From the NCBI RefSeq assembly GCF_016124325.1, contig NZ_WGNY01000024.1, positions 1 through 64,000 on the forward strand: a DNA stretch of 64,000 bases, in the 5' to 3' direction. Position numbers and translations under genes: made by a program. The notes beneath the pieces are model-generated. The model did no database searches and was not told the DNA's origin. It saw only the letters and a program-made list of their open reading frames with translations. This document shows, in pieces, positions 12,056-20,507 of this stretch. This DNA comes from Phenylobacterium sp. Its GTDB lineage: Bacteria; Pseudomonadota; Alphaproteobacteria; Caulobacterales; Caulobacteraceae. Positions within the stretch are counted from its first letter, which is position 1. Every line of letters starts with the position of its first letter.

Positions 12056-12469
12056 ATGAGCCATCCGATCGCCGTCCAGGGCTTCGACCACATCGTGCTG
12101 CGCGTCCGCGACAAGGAGCGGATGCTGGCGTTCTACTGCGGCGTCCTCGGCCTGAGCGTGGATCGCGACCGGCCCGACCTCGGCCTCACCCACGTCCGCG
12201 CGGGCCCGCAGATGATCGATCTGGTGACGCTGGACGGCCGGCTGGGCCGAATGGGCGGCGCGGGGCCTGGCGCCGAAGGCCGCAACCTCGACCACTTCGC
12301 CCTGCAGGTGCGGCCCTTCGACGAGACTGCGATCCGCGCCCACCTCGCCGCGCATGGCGTGGACGTCGTCGAGGAAGGCGACCGCTACGGCGCCGACGGC
12401 GACGGCTTCTCGCTCTACGTCGAGGATCCCGAGGGCAACCGGGTCGAGCTCAAGGGGCCCAGCGCCTAA
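12056..12469 (+). CDS. Glyoxalase/VOC-fold protein
   Basis: A protein of 137 aa with two beta-alpha-beta-beta-beta modules of the vicinal oxygen chelate fold: FDHIVLRVRDKERMLAFYCGVLGL and LDHFALQVRPFDETAIRAHL, closing with YVEDPEGNRVELKGP. The metal-ligand pattern (H in DHIVLRV, H in DHFALQV, E in RVELKG) is present. The substrate is unknown. A GTG start at 12035 would add 7 residues. Its TAA overlaps the convergent tpiA TAG by 4 nt. Confidence 0.85.
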   Translation: MSHPIAVQGFDHIVLRVRDKERMLAFYCGVLGLSVDRDRPDLGLTHVRAGPQMIDLVTLDGRLGRMGGAGPGAEGRNLDHFALQVRPFDETAIRAHLAAHGVDVVEEGDRYGADGDGFSLYVEDPEGNRVELKGPSA

Positions 12470-13209
12470 AGGGCGCGGATAATCGCGAGAAAATCCTGGG
12501 CCTTCAGCGATGCGCCGCCGACCAGGGCGCCGCCGACCTCCGAGGCGTGAAGGATCTCGGCGGCGTTCGAGGGCTTCACCGATCCGCCGTAGAGGATCGG
12601 GATGGTCCGGCCGTGGTCGCCGAACATCTTCTCCAGCGTGTCCCGGATGGCGCGGTGCACCTCTTCGATCTGGTCGATCGTGGGCGTCAGGCCTGAGCCG
12701 ATGGCCCACACCGGCTCATAGGCCACCGAGAACGGCTTGCCGGCCAGCACCGGCGGCAGCGAGCCGCGCACCTGGCGCGTGACGATGTCGAGTGTGTCGC
12801 CCGCCTCGCGCTCGGCCAGGGTCTCGCCGACGCAGACGATGGGCTCCAGCCCCGCGCGGACGGCCGCCTCGACCTTGCGGGCCACGATCTCGTCGGTCTC
12901 GCGGTAGGCCGCCCGCCGCTCGGAGTGGCCGAGGATCACCATCTGCGCGCCGGCGTCGGCCAGCATTTCGGCCGAGACGTCACCGGTGAATGCGCCGCGG
13001 TCGTCCCAGTGGGCGTCCTGGCCGCCGACCAGCACCGACGTGCCCTTCAGCGCCTCGCTCATTCGGTGGATGAGGACGGCGGGCGGGCAAATCGCCACGC
13101 GCGCGTCGACGGGGCGCACGCTTCCCGCCACCTCGATCGCCTCGTCCAGGGACGCGGCGAGCCCATTCATCTTCCAGTTTCCGGCGATCAGCGGCCGCGG
13201 CGTCGTCAT
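12466..13209 (-). CDS. tpiA: Triosephosphate isomerase
   Basis: Interconverts dihydroxyacetone phosphate and glyceraldehyde 3-phosphate; 247 aa. IAGNWKMNG (Asn and Lys), the electrophilic His in VILGHSERR, the general-base Glu in AYEPVWAIGSG, and the phosphate loop GGSVKPSNA are all intact. It is divergent from ppiD; the 128-nt gap between them must hold both promoters. Confidence 0.98.
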   Translation of the reverse strand: MTTPRPLIAGNWKMNGLAASLDEAIEVAGSVRPVDARVAICPPAVLIHRMSEALKGTSVLVGGQDAHWDDRGAFTGDVSAEMLADAGAQMVILGHSERRAAYRETDEIVARKVEAAVRAGLEPIVCVGETLAEREAGDTLDIVTRQVRGSLPPVLAGKPFSVAYEPVWAIGSGLTPTIDQIEEVHRAIRDTLEKMFGDHGRTIPILYGGSVKPSNAAEILHASEVGGALVGGASLKAQDFLAIIRAL

Positions 13210-13274
13210 GGCCCCTCCCCAACTCCGTTCGCAGGTCAGCGCGGTTACGCCAAGCCGCCGCGCATGTCACGCGC

Positions 13275-13304
13275 TTGCGGGAAAGAACAGCCCTCCACTA
13301 TACC
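13275..13304 (+). promoter_or_regulatory. Putative ppiD-trpE promoter
   Basis: TTGCGG (13275-13280), an 18-nt spacer, then TATACC (13299-13304), about 33 nt before the ppiD ATG. This is the only clear candidate in the tpiA-ppiD gap. Confidence 0.45.
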
Positions 13305-13337
13305 GGCGCGCACGCTCGCGCCCGGGAAAGGACCCGA

Positions 13338-15266
13338 ATGCTCTCCGCCACCCGCAACTTTGCGAAGTCCTGGGCCGCCAAGGCGCTCCTGGCGCTCCTG
13401 ATCCTGGCGATGGCCGGCTTCGGCATCACCCGCTACGGATTCCAGGCCGTCGGCGGCAACGAGGTCATCAAGGCCGGCTCGCGCACGGTCGATCCCCTCG
13501 CGTTCCGGCGGGAGTACGACAACTACAAGAAGCGCTTCGAGCAGCAGTCGGGCCAGACGATCACCCAGGACATCGCCGAGCAGAACCACCTCGACGCGGT
13601 GGTGATGAACGGGCTGGCGACGCGCGAGGCCTTCGCGGCGCTGATGACGAAGATCGGGATCAGGCCGTCCGACAAGCAGATCGTCGGCGAAATCGAGAAG
13701 ATCCCCGCGTTCTTCGATCCGGTGTCGGGCCGCTTCGACAAGACCACCTACCAGCGCCGCTTGGGCGACAACGGCCTGACGCCGGCCGCGTTCGACGCGA
13801 TCCTCCGCGACGAGATGGCCGGCCAGCAGTGGCAGGCGGCGATCCAGCACGGCCTTGCGGTTCCGCGGACCTATAGCGCGCTCGCGGCCATCTTCGCCCT
13901 CGAGGCCCGCGACCTCACCTATTTCACCATCACGCCCCAGAGCGTGCCGCAGCCGCCGACGCCGACGGACGCCCAGCTCAAGGCGTTCATCAACGAGAAC
14001 AAGTCGCAGCTGACGGTGCCCGAGTTGCGGGTGCTGACCGTCGTCCAGTTCTCGCAGCAGGCCGCGGCCGCTGCGGTCAGCGCCGCGCCGATCGATCCCG
14101 CCGAACTGAAGAAGCGCTACGACTTCCGAAAGGATACGCTCTCGCGGCCTGAGACCCGTACGGTCATCCAGATCCCGGCCAAGACCCAGGCCGAGGCGCA
14201 GAAGGCGGTCGAGCGGCTGCGCCAGGGCGACGATCCGGACGCTATCGCCAAGTCGCTGGGCGTGCAGGCGATCACCTTCACCGACAAGCCACTCACCGCG
14301 ATCTCGGACCACAAGGTCGGCCAGGCGGCGTTCAAGATGCAGGCGGGCGAAGTGAGTTCGGTTCAGGGCGACCTGGGCCTGGCCGCCGTAAAGGTGGCCA
14401 GCATCAACCCCGGCCACGAGGTCACGCTGGAAGAAGCGCGTCCGATGCTGGAGGCCGAAATCCGCAAGGACATGATCGCCGAGAAGGTCTACGCCCAGAC
14501 CCAGGCCTATGACGACGCGCACCAGGCTGGCGCCAACCTCACCGACGCCGCCCAGAAGGCCGGCGTGGAGGCCAAGACCTATCCCGCCGTCAACGAACAG
14601 GGCGTCGACGAGAAGGGCCAGCGCTTCGGGGAACTCGACCCGAAAATCCTCCAGACCGCTTTCGCCCTGCCCGCCGGCGGCGAGAGCGAGGTGACCGAGC
14701 TGGGCGACGGGGCCTATTACGCCGTGCGCGTCGAGAAGATCGAGCCTGCGCACGTGCCGCCGCTTGACGAGATCCGCCCGCAGCTGACCCGCTTCTGGAT
14801 GCAGCGCGAGCTGATCCGGCAGATGGACGCCCGCGCCAAGACGCTCATCGGCCGCATCGAGAAGGGCGAGTCTCTGGAAGCCGTGGCCAAGTCGGAACAC
14901 TACACGGTGGCCCGCGTCGAAGGCCTCACCCGGCAGACGGCCGGCCAGCACCAGGAGCTGGGCCGCGACGTCCTCGGCCGCACCTTCTCGGCCAAGGCCG
15001 GCGAGGCGTGGTCGGCTCCCGGCGCTGGAGGCCTGATCGTGGCCCAGGTCGGCAACGTGAAGATGGACGCCGGTCCGACCGCCGCCCAGCTGGCCGAGGC
15101 CGGCCGCCGCGATCTCACGATGGCGCTGGCGCGCGACCTCGATGAGACAGCGCGGACCTATGCGCGCTCCAAGATGAAGGTGGTCGTCCACCCCGACCGC
15201 GCCCGTTCCGCGCTCGGGTTCGCCCCGCTCGAAGACCAGACGCCTACGCCGGAGAAGAAGGGGTGA
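13338..15266 (+). CDS. ppiD: PpiD-type membrane-anchored periplasmic chaperone/PPIase
   Basis: A 642-aa protein with one N-terminal transmembrane anchor (about 14-34, LLALLILAMAGFGIT), a SurA/PpiD N-terminal chaperone domain (about 35-180), and a parvulin-like region in the middle (about 230-370). The C-terminal half repeats SurA_N-like and parvulin-like features. PpiD assists outer-membrane and secreted protein folding at SecYEG. AAAGGA 7 nt before the ATG supports this start. Its TGA overlaps the trpE GTG (GTGA), a common ppiD-trpE linkage in alphaproteobacteria. Confidence 0.9.
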   Translation: MLSATRNFAKSWAAKALLALLILAMAGFGITRYGFQAVGGNEVIKAGSRTVDPLAFRREYDNYKKRFEQQSGQTITQDIAEQNHLDAVVMNGLATREAFAALMTKIGIRPSDKQIVGEIEKIPAFFDPVSGRFDKTTYQRRLGDNGLTPAAFDAILRDEMAGQQWQAAIQHGLAVPRTYSALAAIFALEARDLTYFTITPQSVPQPPTPTDAQLKAFINENKSQLTVPELRVLTVVQFSQQAAAAAVSAAPIDPAELKKRYDFRKDTLSRPETRTVIQIPAKTQAEAQKAVERLRQGDDPDAIAKSLGVQAITFTDKPLTAISDHKVGQAAFKMQAGEVSSVQGDLGLAAVKVASINPGHEVTLEEARPMLEAEIRKDMIAEKVYAQTQAYDDAHQAGANLTDAAQKAGVEAKTYPAVNEQGVDEKGQRFGELDPKILQTAFALPAGGESEVTELGDGAYYAVRVEKIEPAHVPPLDEIRPQLTRFWMQRELIRQMDARAKTLIGRIEKGESLEAVAKSEHYTVARVEGLTRQTAGQHQELGRDVLGRTFSAKAGEAWSAPGAGGLIVAQVGNVKMDAGPTAAQLAEAGRRDLTMALARDLDETARTYARSKMKVVVHPDRARSALGFAPLEDQTPTPEKKG

Positions 15267-16798
15267 AGACCGAGCCGCCGTTCGAGGCCTTCCGTTCGAC
15301 CTACGACGGCGGCGCCCCCCAGGTCGTTTGGACCCGTCTGGTGGACGACCTGGAAACGCCGGTCTCGGCGTTCCTGAAAATCGGCCACGGCAAGCCGTAC
15401 GCCTTCCTGTTCGAGTCCGTCGAAGGCGGCGCCTTCCGCGCGCGGTACTCGATCATCACGCTCAACCCCGACCTCGTCTGGCGCTGCCGGGGCGACCAGG
15501 CCGAGATCGCCCGGGGCGCCGGTGTCGCCGCCGAGCGGTTCGAGGCGCAGGCGGGCGGCGCGCTCGACTCCTTGCGCGACGTGTTGGCGGCCTCCCGCAT
15601 CGAGCTGCCGGCCGGGCTGCCGCCGATGGCGGCCGGCGTCTTCGGCGCGCTGGGCTACGACACCATCCGGCTGGTCGAGAACCTGCCCGACGTGAATCCC
15701 GACCCGCTGGGCCTGCCCGACGGCGTGCTGGCGCGCCCCTCGATCGTGGCCATCTTCGACGCCATCGCCCAGGAGATCCTGCTGGTGACGCCGGTACGGC
15801 CGGAGGGCGCTTCGGCCGCGGACGCCTACGCCGCCGCCCAGGCGCGGCTGGCCGCCGTCGCCGCCGACCTGAAGCGTCCTGCGCCGCCGCTCTCGGGAAC
15901 CGCTGAGCCCGAACCCGATCGTTTCACCAGCCCGATCAGCCGCGAGGCCTACAAGGTGATGGTGGAGAAGGCGAAGGAGTACATCCGCGCCGGCGACATC
16001 TTCCAGGTGGTGCCCAGCCACCGGTTCCGGGCGCCGTTCACGCGCGACCCGTTCGCGCTCTACAGGTCGCTTCGCCGCAGCAATCCCTCGCCCTTCCTGT
16101 TCTTCCTGAACTTCGGCGACTTCCAGCTGGCCGGCTCAAGCCCCGAAATCCTGGTGCGTCTCCGCGACGGCAAGATCACCATCCGTCCGATCGCCGGCAC
16201 CCGGCCGCGCGGCGCCACGCCGGAGGAGGACCGCCGGCTGGAGGAAGAGCTGATCTCCGACCCCAAGGAGCGGGCCGAGCATCTCATGTTGCTGGACCTC
16301 GGCCGCAACGACGTGGGCCGGGTCGCGATGCTGAAGCAGGCCGGCGCCAACGAGTCGCCCCAGACCGGCCCGCGCACGCCCCGCGTGCGGGTGACCGACA
16401 GCTTCTTCGTCGAGCGCTACAAGCGCGTGATGCACCTGGTCTCCAACGTCGAGGGCGATGCGCCGGATGGCCTGGACCCGGTGGACGTGGTGATGGCCGC
16501 CCTGCCCGCCGGCACGCTCTCGGGCGCGCCCAAGGTCCGCGCCATGGAGATCATCGACGAACTCGAGATCGAGAAGCGCGGCATCGCCTACGCCGGGGCC
16601 GTCGGCTACTTCGGCTCTGACGGCTCGGTCGACACCTGCATCGTCCTGCGCACCGCCCTCTTCAAGGACCAGACGATGTACGTCCAGGCCGGCGGGGGAG
16701 TCGTGGCCGACAGCGACCCTGACGCCGAGTACGAAGAGACGCTGCACAAGGCCCGCGCCCTGCGCGACGCCGCCGAGGAGAGCTGGCGCTTCGTCTAG
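15263..16798 (+). CDS. trpE: Anthranilate synthase component I
   Basis: Converts chorismate to anthranilate with TrpG; 511 aa. The N-terminal allosteric block AFLFESVEGGAFRARYSII corresponds to the tryptophan-binding LLES region. Catalytic blocks LAGSSPEILVRL, RPIAGTRPRGATPEEDRRLE and HLMLLDLGRNDVGRV are intact. It is not adjacent to trpG: an SDR gene and a small membrane ORF lie between on the other strand, so trpE and trpGDC are separate transcripts. The GTG start couples it to ppiD. No leader-peptide attenuator can be placed, since no leader exists. Confidence 0.97.
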   Translation: MKTEPPFEAFRSTYDGGAPQVVWTRLVDDLETPVSAFLKIGHGKPYAFLFESVEGGAFRARYSIITLNPDLVWRCRGDQAEIARGAGVAAERFEAQAGGALDSLRDVLAASRIELPAGLPPMAAGVFGALGYDTIRLVENLPDVNPDPLGLPDGVLARPSIVAIFDAIAQEILLVTPVRPEGASAADAYAAAQARLAAVAADLKRPAPPLSGTAEPEPDRFTSPISREAYKVMVEKAKEYIRAGDIFQVVPSHRFRAPFTRDPFALYRSLRRSNPSPFLFFLNFGDFQLAGSSPEILVRLRDGKITIRPIAGTRPRGATPEEDRRLEEELISDPKERAEHLMLLDLGRNDVGRVAMLKQAGANESPQTGPRTPRVRVTDSFFVERYKRVMHLVSNVEGDAPDGLDPVDVVMAALPAGTLSGAPKVRAMEIIDELEIEKRGIAYAGAVGYFGSDGSVDTCIVLRTALFKDQTMYVQAGGGVVADSDPDAEYEETLHKARALRDAAEESWRFV

Positions 16799-16910
16799 AG
16801 CCCGTCAGGGTGAAGCGGATACCGGTTCACCAGCCCGGACGGGCTCCACATGCTTGAAGATGGAGCCTTCTTGCCCGGATCAGGTGATCCCACTTGATCC
16901 GGGAAGGCTC
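16798..16910. repeat. Compound palindromic element between trpE and the SDR gene
   Basis: Two successive inverted repeats fill the convergent gap. The first has 9-bp arms GAGCCCGTC / GACGGGCTC (16798-16806, 16838-16846) enclosing GGTGAA / TTCACC (16809-16814, 16826-16831). The second has 7-bp outer arms GAGCCTT / AAGGCTC (16863-16869, 16904-16910) and a 9-bp inner stem CCCGGATCA / TGATCCGGG (16874-16882, 16895-16903). They could serve as a bidirectional terminator; their nested style also recalls dispersed RIME-like palindromes of alphaproteobacteria. Confidence 0.75.
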
Positions 16911-17758
16911 TAGTGGCTGGGCTTGCGATCGCGGATGCGGTCGAAGCCCTGCTTGATGGCCGCGAAGCGGGCGTCGACGTTCGGCTCGAACTGGGTGTCG
17001 GTGAAGATGTAGGGCCAGTCGCCCTCGATCCCCTCGCGGACCAGTTCGCCCACGTAGTTCGGATCGATCCCCTGGGCCAGCGCCTCGCGGAACGCCTTGA
17101 GCCCTTCGGCGGCCGGGCCTTCAGACGGCGGCTTCGGCTGGTCGCCGGCGAACCGGCTCGGGACGTTGCGGGCCGAATCCATGATGTTGGTGCGGATCAG
17201 CCCGGGGCACAGCACCGACACGCCGATCCCGCGCGGCGCCAGTTCCAGCCGCAGCGCTTCGGAGAGCGCGACCACGCCGTATTTGGTCACGCTGTAGGGG
17301 CTGCTCGACCCCGAGATCAGGCCCGCGATCGACGCGGTGGAGACGATGTGGCCGCCCTCGCCGTGCTTTTCGATCAGGGGCCCGAAGATCTCCACGCCCC
17401 AGATGACCGCCCTCAGGTTCACCGAGAGCAGCCAGTCCCAGCCGGCGTCGGTCCAGTTGCCGTAGACGCCGCCGCCGCCGACGCCGGCGTTGTTGACCAG
17501 GATGTGGACCTCGCCGAACCGCGCCGTCGTCGCCTCGGCCGCGGCCTGCAGCTCGGCCTTCAGCGAAACGTCGGCCAGCACGCTGTCGACGTCGGCGTTG
17601 GTGCGCTGGAGCCCCTCCACCGCGGCGGCCAGGGGCCCGCGCTCGATGTCGCAGAGCATCACCTTCACCCCGGCCTGGGCCAGCGCCCGGGCGATGCCGA
17701 GGCCGATGCCCGAAGCCGCCCCGGTCACGAACGCCGTCTTGCCCGCCAGATCCCGCAT
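16910..17758 (-). CDS. Short-chain dehydrogenase/reductase
   Basis: A 282-aa classical SDR: NAD(P)-binding TGAASGIGLGIARALA (about 12-27), NNAGVGGGG, the catalytic Ser in STASIAGLIS and Tyr-x-x-x-Lys in PYSVTKYG. Cofactor Asp in MLCDIERGP suggests NAD preference. The C-terminal 60 residues extend beyond the core. The substrate is unknown. It is inserted, opposite in strand, between trpE and trpG. Confidence 0.88.
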   Translation of the reverse strand: MRDLAGKTAFVTGAASGIGLGIARALAQAGVKVMLCDIERGPLAAAVEGLQRTNADVDSVLADVSLKAELQAAAEATTARFGEVHILVNNAGVGGGGVYGNWTDAGWDWLLSVNLRAVIWGVEIFGPLIEKHGEGGHIVSTASIAGLISGSSSPYSVTKYGVVALSEALRLELAPRGIGVSVLCPGLIRTNIMDSARNVPSRFAGDQPKPPSEGPAAEGLKAFREALAQGIDPNYVGELVREGIEGDWPYIFTDTQFEPNVDARFAAIKQGFDRIRDRKPSH

Positions 17759-17795
17759 GTCGCCATCTCCCCCTTGTGAGGGGACGGAGCCTCTG

Positions 17796-17835
17796 CGGAA
17801 AATCGCCGTCTGCCAATTCTTGAACGCGGCGATTT
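17796..17835 (-). terminator. Probable terminator of the 55-codon membrane ORF
   Basis: On the minus strand AAATCGCCG / CGGCGATTT (9-bp perfect arms, 17800-17808 and 17827-17835, 18-nt loop) leads into TTTT. It lies 25 nt past the ORF's stop and upstream of the SDR start. Confidence 0.5.
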
Positions 17836-17859
17836 CGCGCCCAGATCAGGGTCAGGGGG

Positions 17860-18027
17860 TCAGCTTGGCGCGCTCTGGGCCGTGTGCTCGGTCGTCACGG
17901 GCGGCGCCAGGACCGAGATCGCCGCGAACGCCACCGAGGTGAGGGCCAGCAGCATGGCCGCGGCGAGCGCCGGCCACATCGGGTCGCGGCGCGGCTCCGG
18001 TTCGAGCAGGGCGCGGGCGCGGAACAT
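17860..18027 (-). CDS. Small predicted single-pass membrane protein
   Basis: A 55-aa ORF: a charged N-terminus (MFRARALLEPEPRRDP) then one hydrophobic stretch (about 17-40, MWPALAAAMLLALTSVAFAA) and a polar tail rich in Thr/Gln/Ser. No family is recognised. A poorly spaced AGGGAG directly abuts the ATG, so the true start could lie upstream, where the frame stays open without an ATG or GTG. Coding status is supported by the clean membrane-protein layout and the following hairpin, not by homology. Confidence 0.4.
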   Translation of the reverse strand: MFRARALLEPEPRRDPMWPALAAAMLLALTSVAFAAISVLAPPVTTEHTAQSAPS

Positions 18028-18111
18028 CTCCCTGGCGTCGAGCGCCGACCCGTCGGCCCATCGCCCAGCATCCCGCTTGGCGCGGGCGGCGGCAGCGCCT
18101 AGAGAGGGGCC

Positions 18112-18702
18112 ATGATCCTCGTCGTCGATAACTACGACAGCTTCACCTACAACCTCGTCCATTATCTGAACGAGTTGGGGGCTGAGACGATCGTCCATCG
18201 CAATGATGCGATCACGGTCGAACAGGCGCTGGCCCTGCGCCCCGAGGCGGTGCTGCTGAGCCCCGGGCCGTGTACGCCAAACGAAGCCGGAATCTGTCTC
18301 GGGCTCATCGGCGAAGCGCCGGAATCCCTGCCAATTCTGGGCGTCTGCCTCGGGCACCAGGCGATCGGCCAGGCCTTCGGCGGCTCCGTCATCCGAGCCC
18401 GCGCCCTCATGCATGGGAAAACCAGCCTTATCCATCACACGAATACGGGTGTGTTCGCGGGGTTGAAGAACCCTTTCACGGCCACCCGCTACCATAGCCT
18501 TTCGGTTGAAAACGACGATCTGCCGCAGGTCCTGGACGTGACCGCCCGCACCGAGGATGGCGAGATCATGGGCGTACAGCACAAGACGCGCCCGATCCAT
18601 GGCGTCCAGTTCCATCCGGAGTCGATCGCCACCGAGTGCGGCCACGAACTCCTGGCGAATTTCCTCGACCTCGCGGGCGTGCGCCGCACGGCGCAAGTCT
18701 AG
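18112..18702 (+). CDS. trpG: Anthranilate synthase component II (glutamine amidotransferase)
   Basis: Supplies ammonia to TrpE; 196 aa, class I amidotransferase. [19 protein letters not shown] opens it; the nucleophile Cys is in [16 protein letters not shown], and the His-Glu pair in [21 protein letters not shown] 3 nt before the ATG is a strong ribosome-binding site. It heads the trpG-trpD-trpC operon. Confidence 0.97.
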   Translation: MILVVDNYDSFTYNLVHYLNELGAETIVHRNDAITVEQALALRPEAVLLSPGPCTPNEAGICLGLIGEAPESLPILGVCLGHQAIGQAFGGSVIRARALMHGKTSLIHHTNTGVFAGLKNPFTATRYHSLSVENDDLPQVLDVTARTEDGEIMGVQHKTRPIHGVQFHPESIATECGHELLANFLDLAGVRRTAQV

Positions 18703-18714
18703 TCGCCCGCGCAG

Positions 18715-19728
18715 ATGTCCGACGCCTTCAAGCCGTTGCTGATGCGCCTTGCCGACGGCGGAACGCTTTCGGAGGACGACGCGCAGGACTTCTTCGCCGC
18801 CTGCCTGCGCGGCGAACCCACACCCGCCCAGGTGGGCGCCGCGCTGACGGCCATGCGCATGCGCGGCGAGACCCTGGGCGAGATCACGGCCTGCGCGCGG
18901 GCCATGCGGCGCGCGGCGATCCACCTGGAGCCGCCCTACCCCACCATCGACGTCTGTGGCACCGGCGGCGATGGCCTCCACACGCTCAACATCTCGACCG
19001 CCGTGGGCTTCGTGGCGGCCGGCGGCGGGCTGAAGGTGGCCAAGCACGGCAACCGGGCGCTGTCGTCGAAGTCGGGCGGCGCCGACGTGCTTTCCGAGTT
19101 GGGCGTCGACATCGACCCGGGCATGGAGCGCCAGCTCAAGGCGCTGGACGAGGCCGGGATCTGCTTCCTGTTCGCGCCGGCCCACCACGGGGCGATGCGG
19201 CACGTCTCGCCCATCCGCGCCGAACTGGGCTTCCGCACCATCTTCAACCTGCTGGGCCCGCTGACCAATCCGGCCGGCGCGCAGCGCCAGGTGGTGGGCG
19301 TGTTCGCCGAGCGCTGGGTGGCGCCGCTGGCGCAGGTGCTGGGCGCGCTCGGGTCTGAGCGGGCCTGGGTGGTCCACGGCGGCGGCCTCGACGAGATGAG
19401 CACCACGGGCGAGACCAGCGTCGCGGAGTATCGCGAGGGCCAGGTGCGCCTGTTCACCGTGACGCCCGAGGCCGTTGGCCTGAAGCGCGCCGCCCTGGCC
19501 GACCTCACCGGCGGCTCGCCGGCCGAGAACGCCGAGGCGCTGCGCCGCCTGCTCAAGGGCGAGGCCGGTCCGTACCGCGACATCGTGCTGCTGAACGCCG
19601 CCGCGGCGTTCCTGGTGGGCGAGAAGGTCGAGACCCTGCGCGAGGGGGTCGAGCTGGCCGGCCGGATCATCGACGAGGGCCGCGCGCAAGCCGCGCTCGA
19701 CAAGCTGGTCGAGATCGCCGGCCGATGA
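18715..19728 (+). CDS. trpD: Anthranilate phosphoribosyltransferase
   Basis: Joins anthranilate to phosphoribosyl pyrophosphate; 337 aa. [15 protein letters not shown] is the PRPP/anthranilate loop, [17 protein letters not shown] the second substrate block, and [16 protein letters not shown] the conserved hinge region. It follows trpG by 12 nt and overlaps trpC by 4 nt (ATGA). Confidence 0.97.
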   Translation: MSDAFKPLLMRLADGGTLSEDDAQDFFAACLRGEPTPAQVGAALTAMRMRGETLGEITACARAMRRAAIHLEPPYPTIDVCGTGGDGLHTLNISTAVGFVAAGGGLKVAKHGNRALSSKSGGADVLSELGVDIDPGMERQLKALDEAGICFLFAPAHHGAMRHVSPIRAELGFRTIFNLLGPLTNPAGAQRQVVGVFAERWVAPLAQVLGALGSERAWVVHGGGLDEMSTTGETSVAEYREGQVRLFTVTPEAVGLKRAALADLTGGSPAENAEALRRLLKGEAGPYRDIVLLNAAAAFLVGEKVETLREGVELAGRIIDEGRAQAALDKLVEIAGR

Positions 19729-20501
19729 GCGACATCCTGCAGAAGATCGCCGCCTACAAGCGCGAGGACGTGGCCGGCCGCAAGGCGGCGCGCCCGCGGG
19801 TCGACACCAGTATCGCCTCGCCGGCCCGTGGCTTCCGGGCCGCCCTGGAGCGCGCCCACGCGCCTGGCCGCCTCGCCCTGATCGCCGAGATCAAGAAGGC
19901 CTCGCCCTCGAAGGGCCTGATCCGCGCCGACTTCGATCCGCCGGCGCTGGCCCGCGCCTATGAGGCGGGCGGCGCGGCCTGCCTCTCCGTCCTCACCGAC
20001 ACGCCGAGCTTCCAGGGCGCCGACGCCTATCTGGCCCAGGCTCGCGAGGCGGTCGCCCTGCCCTGCCTGCGCAAGGAGTTCCTGGTCGACCCCTGGCAGG
20101 TGGCCGAGAGCCGCGCCCTGGACGCCGATGCGATCCTGATCATCCTGGCGATGGTGGACGACGTCCTCGCCGCCGATCTGCTGGCCGGCGCTCGTGCGCT
20201 GGGCATGGACGCCCTCGTGGAGGTCCACGACGAGGCCGAGATGGCGCGCGCCGCCGACCTCGGCGCCGACCTGGTGGGCGTGAACAACCGCGACCTGCGG
20301 ACCTTCGTCACCGATCTCGCCGTGACCGAGCGCCTGTCCTCGACCGCCCCGCCCGACGCCCTGCTCGTCACCGAGAGCGGCATCTTCACGCCCGACGACG
20401 TCGTTCGACTGGAACGCGCCGGCGCGACCGCCATGCTCGTCGGCGAGAGCCTGATGCGTCAGACCGACGTCACCGCCGCGACACGGGCGCTGCTCGCCTA
20501 G
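19725..20501 (+). CDS. trpC: Indole-3-glycerol phosphate synthase
   Basis: Closes the indole ring; 258 aa TIM barrel. The catalytic Lys is in [16 protein letters not shown], with VNNRDLRTF and [11 protein letters not shown] as the phosphate-binding blocks. It is a single-function TrpC, with no fused TrpF. It is the last gene of trpGDC; its stop lies 6 nt from the convergent protease-nuclease stop. Confidence 0.97.
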   Translation: MSDILQKIAAYKREDVAGRKAARPRVDTSIASPARGFRAALERAHAPGRLALIAEIKKASPSKGLIRADFDPPALARAYEAGGAACLSVLTDTPSFQGADAYLAQAREAVALPCLRKEFLVDPWQVAESRALDADAILIILAMVDDVLAADLLAGARALGMDALVEVHDEAEMARAADLGADLVGVNNRDLRTFVTDLAVTERLSSTAPPDALLVTESGIFTPDDVVRLERAGATAMLVGESLMRQTDVTAATRALLA

Positions 20502-20507
20502 TCGCCG

